Below, piece by piece: positions 1 to 10,400 of a stretch of 14,663 nucleotides of DNA. Source of the stretch: Baffinella frigidus (Eukaryota; Cryptophyceae; Cryptomonadales; Baffinellaceae). The stretch is taken from positions 26,070 through 40,732 of the forward strand of contig MU647387.1 in assembly GCA_026770585.1 (NCBI GenBank). Reading direction: 5' to 3'. Under the pieces are notes generated by a model. That model was not told where the DNA came from. It did not search any database and saw nothing but the letters and a program-made list of their open reading frames with translations. The translations under genes were made by a program, and so were the position numbers. Position 1 is the first letter of the stretch; each line of letters opens with the position of its first letter.

Positions 1-251
1 TGGGGGGGGGGGTGTAGGGTTTGTGGTGTAGAGTTGAAGGGTTTAGGGTTTCGGGTTCTTCCAAAGAAGCGAGGGCATGAGGAGGCCAAGATGGGCATCA
101 CTACTTCCTAGCACACTCCCCCACGCCTTAAACCATCACACCTAACCCAACGCCCTGCACCCTGCACCCCAATCCTGGTCAAATGGATCCTAAACTTGAC
201 CTATAGGATTCAGGATTCAGGTTTACAGGGGTTTTATGGTTAGGGGTTAAG
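1..251. repeat. Degenerate heptamer sequence upstream of E0
   Basis: The stretch starts with a G tract and GTGTAGGG/GGGTTTAGGG units (about 13-55), turns to C-rich units at about 117-175 (ACACCTAACCC, CCCTGCACC), and back to G-rich units at about 205-250. Apart from the E0 echo no gene is visible. The orientation therefore switches twice within 250 bases. Confidence 0.7.
75..110 (+). pseudogene. Echo of exon E0 (truncated)
   Basis: This reads HEEAKMGITTS and then TAG, matching HGKAKMGITAC of E0. The shared run GCCAAGATGGGCATCACT is identical. It lies in heptamer-like sequence upstream of E0 and has lost the 3' end and donor. Confidence 0.55.
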
Positions 252-309
252 ACGATACGCTGATGGTGTACTGGCACGGGAAGGCCAAGATGGGCATCAC
301 TGCTTGCAA
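252..309 (+). CDS. Exon E0
   Basis: It follows GGGGTTAAG and ends TGCAA before GTACAC. It reads DTLMVYWHGKAKMGITAC plus a split lysine codon (AA|G) completed by E1. The phase is 2 nt in and 2 nt out. The C-terminal ITACK forms the start of the IQ helix that continues into E1. A shorter, stop-containing copy lies at 75-107. The acceptor is weak (no pyrimidine tract, G-rich heptamers upstream), so the 5' boundary is less certain than the 3' one. Confidence 0.6.
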
Positions 310-3300
310 GTACACACCCTGAACACTCCCTGAACCGTATACTTGCACAAGGTTTAGGGTGTAGGTCTAGGGTTTAGGGTGTAGGAAGGATATACCGGCA
401 CGGATCCTTGCCGGTATAAAACCTACACCCTCAACCCTAGACTCTAAAACACTAAACCCTAAACCCAGAAACCCTCAAACCTACACGCTGAACCCCGCAC
501 CCCCTTAAACCCTGACCCCAATCCTGAGTAATTGGACCCTACGCCTTAAACCCTCACCCCCACACCCTAAACCCTACACCCTAAACCTCAAACTACCGTA
601 GTCAGAGCTGACCCCCAAACCCAGCGCTTTCTCGAGCGCACCACCTTCTGAACCCTCAACCTTCAACCCTGAAACCTAAACCCGAAACCCTAAACCCTGA
701 ACCCTAAACCCTAAACCCGAAACCCGAAACCCGAAACTCGAAACCCGAAACCCGAAACCCGAAACCCGAAACCCGAAACTCAGGCTGGAGGGTGCCCTGC
801 GGTACCTCATCGCAAAGCGATTGTTGGAGCCAACGTCCTTCTAACCTCTACACCCCAAATCCCTGAACCCTAACGTTCTAAACCCTGAAATTTCTCACCC
901 ATTAACGTTTTGAACCATAAACCTCAAATATCGAACCCCTAAACCCCAAACCTTCAACTCAGGCTGCAGGGAGCGATGCGGTACCTGATCGCAAGACGGT
1001 TCCTGGAGCGCATGTCCTTCGTGCGAAATGCGCCCGAGATCCTCTCGGAGTACATTTCGGGCTTCGTCTCTGACACACTCACCAAGGTTCTCAGCATTAG
1101 GGGTGAGGGTATTGGGTGAAGGGTCCAGAGTTTAGGGTGTTTAGGGGTTTACGGAAACCCAAAAGGTTTAGGCGGGTCAAGGCCGAGAATCTCTCGGAGT
1201 ACATTTCGCTCTTCGTCTCTGACGCGCTCACCAAGGTAAGAACTTCCTGGAAACCCTCAAGGTTTAGGGGGGTCAGGGTTTCTTTTCCCGGTATGAGTCC
1301 GAGATCCTCTCAGGGTACATTTCGGGCTTCGCCTCTGACGCACTCACCAAGGTTCTCAGCCATGAAACCTCACACCCCCAGAAACCTTCAGGGTTGACGG
1401 TAACCTCGAAACAGACACCAAGTGTGTTCGGATTTAGAGGTCGGGCGAGATCGTTCCCGTGCACCGAGAATCTCATTGAGCTCACCAAGGTTTTCTCGGC
1501 ATTAGGGGTTAGGGTATAGGGCGAAGGATCCGGAGTTTAGGGTGTTTAGGGGTTTACGGAAACCCAAGAGGGTCAGGGCTGAGAAATTCTCGGAGAGCAT
1601 TTCGCTCTTCGTCTTTTATTGTAGAAATGGGCTCCGCGCGGATTTCTAAAACGTGAGGTGAGGAGGTCAGGAACGTCTTTTTGAGAAAAAATCGTCGAAA
1701 ATGAACTTTTGTGCTATCTTGAGGGTGGTTGATTCTATTTTAGGCATCTTGCCCATGCCTAAGATAGCATTAAAGTTCGTTTTCGACATTTTTTTCTCGA
1801 AAAGACGTTTTTCCTGACCTGACCTTGAATCCGCGCGGAGCCCATTTCTACAATACGTGCTGAAAAAGGTTTTCTCAGCCCTAACCCCCTCAAACCTTTA
1901 GGGCCGCTATCGAGCGACCTAAGCACGTTTTAAAAAACTGAGGACGGAAATCCGGTCTCAGCTTTTTTATTTAAAAGTCCCATGTCCCGTGGGATTCAGG
2001 TGAACGTTTTTAAATTCCTTTGAAACTGTGTCACGCCTTCGCTCGGCAGCGGTTAGGGATTAGCGACATGGGAAAGAGAATGTCTTGGAGAAGATTTCGC
2101 TCTTCGTCTCTGACGTGCTCACCAAGGTTGTTGACCCTGACCCCAACCTTTGGGGTTTACGGAAACCCCTAAACGCCCTAAACTCTGGACTCTGCACCCT
2201 GAACCCTAAAACCTAAACCACAACCCCCGCAACCTAAACCCTCAACTCTCAACCCTAAACCCCACACCCTAAAACCCTAAACCCTAAACCCCACACCCTC
2301 AATACCACACCCTACACCCTACACCCTACACCCCACACCCCATACCCCAAACCCACACCCTGAACCCCACACCTCACACCCCTAAACCGTAAACCACTAA
2401 ACCACTAAACACTAAACACTGAAAACAAAACCTGAATCCTGCACAGGCGGGAAACCGCGCGGAGCCGAAGAGGTTCCGCTACGAGAATGCCGCGTGCCTC
2501 CAACGCTCCTGGTAATTCCTACTACACCCTACACCCTACACCCTACACCTTACACCCTACACCCTACACCCTACACCCTACACCCTGCACCCTACACCCT
2601 ACACCCTACACCCTACACCCTACACCCTACACCCTACACCACCATAAACCCTAAACCATAAACAACCTTAAACACTAAACCCTAACCCCTAAACAGCCCT
2701 GAACCCTAAACCCTAAACCCTACACCCTAAACCCTAAACCCCAAACCCTAAACCACCCTAAACCCTAAAAACTGTAGCCTAAAAGAAAACACTAAACCGA
2801 AGAAGCGGTTCCGCTACGAGAATGCCGCGTGCCTCCAGCGCTCCTGGTCTAACCCCATGCACCCTGAAACTTAAACCCTAAACGTTTGAGGTCTCGTCTA
2901 AGCCTTGGAACCCTGAACCCTACACCCTCAACAAGCCGAACCAAGCCTAAACACGCCTAGACTACAAACCCTCAACCATGTAACCGAAACTCTGTACCCG
3001 AAAGAGCATGCCGCGTGCCTCCAGCGCTCCTGGTTTGACCCCATCCACCCTAAAACCTACTCCCCTAAACTCTACACCCTAAACCCTAAACATCCCTACA
3101 CCCAAAACTCTGTTCCCGAAACCCTGTACACGAAACCCCGAATCCTAAATCCCAAACCCTAAACCATGCACCATACACCCTACGCCCTCAACACTAAACT
3201 CTACACTCTAAACCCCAAACCCTACATCCTAAACTCTTTTCCATACACTGAACCCCAAACCCTAAATAGGCGCACGAACCTGGCCCGCAAACGATTCGCG

Positions 3301-6300
3301 CACAAGCAATCTCATCTCGAACGATAACTGAATCAGTTCCCAAATTAGCGTTTTTATTTAATTAGGAGGCCTAATTAAATTTACTATGCCCCAACTAAGT
3401 TCTCCTATTCAACCTCCTCTTGAAAAGGAACTGGTTCAGTTATCTTTCGAGATAAACTCCATCTGGACAACCGCCTTCGCCTTCCACAATCTGGGTTTAA
3501 CTTCACCAAGTGTGTACCCACAAAGGCTAAAATAACTCAATTTCAACGAGAATCTTTAAAATAAAACCGTGTAGTCCACCGTTTGGACCGTAAACCGCAC
3601 ACTCTGAAACAGGCGGGCGAACTTGGCGCGGAAGCGTTTCGTGCACAAGAAGTCCCTCTGGACCAACGCCTTCGCCTTCCAGACACGGCAGAACGCACTG
3701 CTGGTACACCCTCAACAATCAACCTTGGATTTTACCAACCCTAAACCCATTGCTGGTATAAACCTTGAACCCTTAACTCCAAACCCTAAACCCTTGATCA
3801 TAAACCATAAATCATACACCATACACCATGCACCATACACCATCAATCATGCACCATACACCATACACCATACACCATACATCATACACCATACACCATA
3901 AGCACTAAACCCTGTGAACAACCGGCTTCGCCTTCCAGACACGGCACAACGCACTGCTGGTGCAAACCCCCGAACCCCTAAAGCTACTAAATCTCGCGAA
4001 CTCTACCCCCCCACCGAGGCCGCCAGGCACAAACCCTACACCCTGACCTCTCAACCCTCTACCCTTAACCATAAAGCATAAACACTAAACCCCAAATCCC
4101 GAACCCTAAACCCTCTGGACAACTGCCTTTGCATTCCAGACTAGGAAGAACGCACTGCTGGTACACCCTAAACCTGCAACCTTGAATGTTAAACCCTGAC
4201 CTATGAACACTAAACACTAGGCGCCAGTCACTCAACACTACACCGTCAACCCTAAACCCCAAACCCCAAACCATAGGCGATCATGGAAGCCCGGGGGTTC
4301 ATTTTCGAGCAGCTGGACCGCCGTGTGGCTAGCTCTCGCCTTGACCCCCACACACGAAACCTTAACACGAAACACGAAACACGAAACACGAAACACGAAA
4401 CACGAAACACTGTCAACACTGAACACAGAATACTGAACACTGCACACTGAACACTAAATACTAAGCACTACACACTAAACACTGAACACTAAACACTCAA
4501 CACTCAACACTCAACACTCAACACTCAACACCACGCACTAAACACTCAACACTACACACTAAACCCTAAACCCACCCCCAAACCCCCCAGGCGTTGATGG
4601 AGGCGCGCGCGGTCATTTCCGAGCAGCTGGACCGGATGTGTGCCCCAGACCCAGGACGTCAACTTGAGATTACTCTGCTAACCCCTAACACTAAGTCCTA
4701 AATTCGAACCCCCAACCCCCTAGGCGTTGATGGAGGCGCGCGGGGTCATTTTCGAGCAGCTGGACCGCCGCGTGGCTAGCTCGCGCCTTGACCCCCAAAC
4801 ACTAAACCTTAACACTCAACACGAATCACTAAACACAGAACACTGAACACTGAACACTAAACACTTAACACTCAACACTCAACACTCAACACTAAAACAC
4901 TAAACAGTAAACAGTAAACAGTAAACACTCAACCCAAAAGACTAAACAATAAACCTAAACCCGCCCCCCAAACCATAGGCTCTCATGGAGGCGCGCGCGG
5001 TGATATTCGAGCAGCTGGACCGCCGGGTGGCTAGCTCTCGCCTGCAATCCGCCGCCCGCCGGTGCCGCGCGTACGTAAGTCTCCGAAACCCCAACCCAGA
5101 AATCCTACAATGTTAAGCGACTGATGCGGAGCGAGAAGACTGTATTGGTTCGCACGTGCGTGTCTCCGCAATTTTTTCTAAAGTTGACGGATTTGTACCG
5201 TGGACCCAGGGCGTCAACTTGAGGATAGTCAGGTAATCGTGTCAGAAGTTGCAAGCTCGCGGCTGCAGTCGGCTGTCCAACGGTGCCGCATCCACCTTTC
5301 AGCCACCGGGGGCTTCGCGGATACAGTCCATCTGCACGATTTGTACTAGAATCTTCTTATCCATTGCCCTGGATTCCAACCGGAATTTCGCCTTGCTTTC
5401 AAGGCGAAAAGGAACTCGACCGCTGATAAGTGGCGTATGTGGTGTCATCCAACGGCGGCTGTCTAACGGTGCGAACACGTTGAACACGGCTGTCCAACGT
5501 GTCCACCTAGCGAGAGCGACAGGGGTTTACTCTCTGAGTCAACCCTCAAGACTTAGAGAGTAAACGCTTAGAGAGTAGGAGGGAAACATACTTGGCGTTG
5601 GACGGCCGACTGCTTCTTCTTCTTCAGTACTCTCGATACAGGTCCTAAAGCAGGCCCTTGAGCCTTGAGTTGAGTGATACAAAAGTCTATGAGCCTGCAG
5701 AAACGGGCCCGCCTCAGAGACAAGCCGACTGCATCCGCGAGCGTATGTAGGAATCAGGGCCCATCCCATACCCCATCCCGTACATACGTACGTGAGGCCC
5801 CCATCCCATTTCACATTTGTTCTCTACACAGTTAAGGGGGTTGCAAAAACTACAATGCAGCAAAAACCACAGCGTAAACTTGAGAGCAAACCCAGCCGCG
5901 CCCGGGGGGGGGAATCCCTTAGAAATCCAATGGCTCCACGGCCAACGATAAAATCGTTAGACATCACGTCCTCTCGGAGACATGATGATGAGAACAGCCA
6001 CGACATCTCACCGCTCGGAGATATAAAAGAATAGTTAAATAGTGTGCTGTTCACATCGACCTTCTCAGCTTGCATAAATGGATTTCGAATTGATGGACTG
6101 TTTACCCCACAAAAGTTAGTTGTTGTGACTCTTTTTCTATTAATGGAGGCAAAAGTATTTTTGTGTTTTTTTTAACGCGTCTTCTTGGTCATTGCAACGA
6201 CCTTTTTTTCGAATCCTAAAAATCATGCGCCCATATTCTCATAGACGGCTCCAAACATCAAGAGGAAACGACGCAATTCAGGACGTGAAGATCTCTAAAA

Positions 6301-7360
6301 GGATTGTATATCCAGCTTATAATAGCCTGTACAAGTCCCTATAACCCAGGGCCTTTAAAAGCTCGGGGACTTCCCCCTCCGGGTGCGGAGTGTCAACTGG
6401 AGAATACTCGCTTCGAGAAGTGCACGGTTCCGGTCAAGGCTAATCTTTGACTTACCCACGCCAGGGCAGACATGGAAATTTGAGCGTTTTTTATTTTACT
6501 ACACGATCTAGACGTAAAGTTGATTCTGCCCGAAAAACACGCCAAAGGTGTTGGGAATTGGAGCTGTTTGCCGCCGGGATTTTAAAAATCTGTACCACGA
6601 TGAGCCACTTTTAGCGCGAACGAGTGTGTGTGAAAAAGAAACTTGTGACCTGGCGCGGTTTGAGGGTGTGGTATCAGCGTGTGTGGTATCAGCGTAGAGG
6701 TTAAGGGATTGGGGATTGGGGTTTGGGGAAAAGGTTCAGGGTTTGACCCGGCGTGGCCTCGCAGGTTATCCGCGCGGATCTCTCGCGGCTGGAGGCCTTT
6801 ACACCTAAACCCTAGACCCTAAACCCTCAACCCTCAGCCCTAAACCCTAAACCGCAAACTCCAAACCAGGTTATCCGGGCGGATCTCACGCGGCTGGAGG
6901 CGTTCCACACGGTGTGTGCGCTCATGATGCAGAACCTCTACCGCGGATACCTCGCAAAGGCACGCCTAACCCCTCCCAACCGCGCCCTCCCTGATTGCGA
7001 GCTTCGTAGGGTGGGTCGTTCCACACAGGGTCAGGGTTTAGAGGTTGGGTTCAAGGACCTGTGCGCTCGTCGTGCAGAACCTCTACCGCGGATACCTTGC
7101 GAAGGTCATCGCCGAAACCCTCCCAAAGTTGACGGATCTTTACCATAATCCCATAATGACAACTTAATAATAAACCGCCAAGGCTAGAATAAACCGTCAA
7201 GGCTGGAGGCGTTCCACACGGTGTGTACGTCCAACAACTCTCCCTAAACCCTAGAATAAACCCCTAAACCTACACGCTATACACCTTACATCCTGCGCTT
7301 TACATTCCACGCTTTGATGTTGAGTGTTTGAGGTTGAGGATTTTAGGGTTGAGGGTTGAG

Positions 7361-7401
<41 letters not shown>

Positions 7402-10400
7402 GGAGTGTGTGCGCTCATCGTGCAGAACCTCTATCGCGGATACCTCGCAAAGGCAAGTCCAAACCCTCCATAAACCCCTAAACCCTAGCTCCCCCACAAC
7501 CCCTAAACCCTAGTCCTACAACGCTTTACATTCCACGCTTTACATTCCACGCTTTACTCGCCCGCAACCCGACACATTCAACACTAAACACTAAAAAATT
7601 AACACTCAACAATAAACAATAAACAATAAACAATACACACGAAACACTGAAACGCTTCTCGCTACGGCAGGTGCGGGTATGGTACGACTACAACACACCC
7701 AAGCAGCAAGCCTGCGCACTCAAGCTCCAGAAGTGCTACCGCGGCATGCTCGGCCGCGACATCGCACGGTCCTAAACCCTACACCCTACACCCTACACCC
7801 TACTCCCTAAACTCCAAACACCAAGCACCAAACACCAAACACCAGACACCAAACACCAAACGCCAGACACCAAACCCCGAACCCCAAACCCCAAACCCAA
7901 ACACCTTCCCAAATCTCGCAGGTGGCGGAGAGAGGAGCGGGACGAGGACATCGTGTCAGTCACCAAAGTTGACGGAGTTGTACCACGACCCCAGAACGAC
8001 AACTTAGCAATAGACCGACCACACGTGGTCGGTCACCTGAAAGTCCACGAGTGGACTTTCACTCGTGGACTTTCAGGTGGAGGAATGCGGAGCACGAGCA
8101 GGAGTAGTCTTTCCCACTCCAAAGTTGACAGATGTGTACCACGGTCCCAGAACGGTAACTTAGTAATAGGCTCTTAACGTAACGCTCGGTCTCTCGCAGG
8201 TGGAGAGAGCAACGCGACGAGGAGATCGTGTCAGTCACCTTAAAGTTGACGGATTTGTACCACGATCCCAGAACGACAACTTATGAATACGCTGGACTCG
8301 CAGGTGGAGGAGAGAGGAGCGGGACGAGGAGATCGTGTCAGTCACCTTCATCCAAGGGAACATGCGCATGTGGCTCGCCCGCCGTGGTACTTCCCGCGCC
8401 AAAGTTGACGAATTTGTACCGCGAACCTGGGATGTCAACTTACGAATAGTCTGTCAGCCCGAGTGATCTTCATCCAGGGGAACATGCGCGTGTGCCTCCC
8501 CCGCCGCCGTTCCCCCCAGCTCTCCTCGCTCGGGTTGACCGACTGTTTTCAAGTTGACTCATTGGGTTTGCGGCACAAGATTTGTGCGTCAACTTCCGCG
8601 GTGCCCCCCTCGTCGTACCCTCCGTGTATGGATGGCTACCCTCCGTTTATAGAGCTTAGAGTTTATGGTCTAGGGTTTAGGGTTTAGGGTTTGACAACGC
8701 TGTTTCTCGCCCAGAAACTCGTCCTAACAACTCTCTCTCTCGCCCGTGAGCAGCACCTCCAGTGGTGAGAGAACCCTAAACCCCAAACCCCAAACCCCAA
8801 ACCCCAAACCCCAAACCCCAAACCCCAAACCCTGAACCCCAAACCCTGAACACTAAACCTTCGCGCAGCCGTGGAGATGCGGCGGCTGGACCTTTCGTGG
8901 CCCCCGGGCTTCACTACGTGTACTTCCGCCGTTCAGGTGCGGTCTATTTGGTCTCGCCAATTTGGTGAGCGCGGGCTCTTTCCCACTCCAAAGTTGACGG
9001 ATTTGTACCACGATCTCCAGAATGACAACTTATGAATAAGCCGTGGAGATGCGACTCCGGGCTTCCAGGTCCTTTCTAGACTATTCGTAAGTTGACATCC
9101 TAGGTTTGCCGTGCAAATTCGTCAACTTTGCAGCGGGAAAAGGCGTGGTCTCGCCATATTGGTGAGAGCAAATAGACTGTGTCAGAGCTAGGATCGACCT
9201 TTCGTGGCGCCCGGGCTTCACCGCGTGCGATACCGCCGTGCAGGTGCGTTAGGGTTCAGGCTTTAGGGTTTCAGGGGGTTTAGGGTTTAGGGTTTAGGGT
9301 TTAGGGTTTAGGGGAGGGCACGTGCGCCTTGCATGCGCGAGGAGGCAGGCACGCCCGACACAACTGTCTTCTCCATCTGCAACAAGTCGCTTTACAACAA
9401 CCCCCACACACCCCTGTTTCTCCACAGGTGTTGCAACGGGTGTTCAGGGGGCACGAAGCACGCGATGTCATCCGGTGCATCTTCCTCACACGCGCGGTCA
9501 TGGCGCACTCGCTCTCTCTCGAAGGTCCGAACCCTAACCTCTAACCCCTAAGTTTACGAACCCGAACCCCGGATCCCTGAAACCCGAAACCCTCCGAACC
9601 CCGAACCCCGGATCCCTGAAACCCGAAGCCCTCACGCCGTCCTCTCCCACGCCCTCTCCCTCGAAGGTTTAAACCCTAACCCCGAAACAAGACTCCTCTT
9701 TGCTGTTGAGATCTGAGCCATCTTCCTCACGCGCGCTGTCATGCGCCATGACAGCGCGCGTGAGGCATTCGCTCTCTCTCGAGGGTAAACCCCACACCCT
9801 GAACAATGAAAAAAAAACTCCTAAGCACTAACCCCTAACCCCGAAACGGGGCCGTTAACGGCCTATTCCTAAGTTGCCGATCGAGGATCGTGGTACGAAT
9901 CCGTCAACTTTTGACTGAGAACGCCCCCCCCCCCTTGTTGTTGAGATCCGGTGCATCTTCCTCACGAGCGCTGTCCTCTCTCACGCACTCTCTCTCGAAG
10001 GTCTAAACCCTAACCCTTTAAACCCTAAACCCTAAGTTTAGAAAACCTCAACCCGTACCCCTGAAATCCAAAACCACGGAAACCGAAAACCGAAAACCGG
10101 AACCCGAAACCCTGGAACCCTCTCTCCTCCCCGCTTTATCCTGTAAAGCATCAACCCTCAACACTCAGCCCTAAGCCCCAAACCCTAAACCCTGAACCCT
10201 AAATCCCAAAACCCAAACCCTAAACCCTAAACCCTAAACCCTGAACCCTAAACCCTAAACCCTAAACTCTGAACCCTAAACCCTAAACCCTAACCCAGGC
10301 GCGATTCGCCTGCAGCACTCGTGGCGCTGCCACCTCGCCAGGTGCACCCCTCAACTTCTTCTTCTTCTTCTTCTTCTTCGTGCTTCTTCTTCTTCTGCTG

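Larger units (their letters stand above)
310..962. repeat. Intron E0-E1: heptamer repeats, inversion point and one echo
   Basis: G-rich heptamers at 350-390 meet C-rich heptamers from 419 at a hairpin (391-418). The rest is CCCTAAA-type sequence, with a homogenised CCCGAAA block at about 713-780 and an E1 echo at 784-844. Nothing else gene-like is seen. Confidence 0.75.
2641..3269 (+). repeat. Intron E2-E3, first part: heptamers with two E2 echoes
   Basis: Mostly CCCTAAA/CCCTACA units. The only other content is the E2 fragments at 2797 and 3004, and both are followed by a similar GTyTrACCCCAT...CACCCT tail, so exon end and intron start were copied together. Confidence 0.75.
5500..6650. other. 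Heptamer-free island in intron E4-E5; content unidentified
   Basis: Unlike the rest of the window it has almost no CCCTAAA-type units and is locally A/T-richer. Frames of 80 to 91 codons exist on both strands but overlap each other and show no family motif I recognise. It contains an IQKSM-like segment (5677-5750), an imperfect palindrome CATCACGTC/GACATGATG near 5963-5988, and the possible right end of an AAGTTGAC element near 6381-6410. It may be an unrecognised insertion or original intron sequence. Confidence 0.5.

Noticed and set aside
2521-2640. CRISPR-like array
   Set aside because: It is a simple 7-base tandem repeat without spacers.
5792-6075. Overlapping 80-83 codon frames on both strands
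   Set aside because: No motif, no splice or phase link to the gene, and mutual overlap. Treated as unassigned sequence.
6381-6410. A further AAGTTGAC element
   Set aside because: Only GTGTCAACTGGAGAATAC resembles the right end. Too short and diverged to list as a feature.
8684-8914. Minus-strand frames rich in GLGFRVWG-like repeats (also at 11190, 7793, 4065)
   Set aside because: They are GGGTTTA-type heptamers read through; similar frames arise wherever the repeat is clean.
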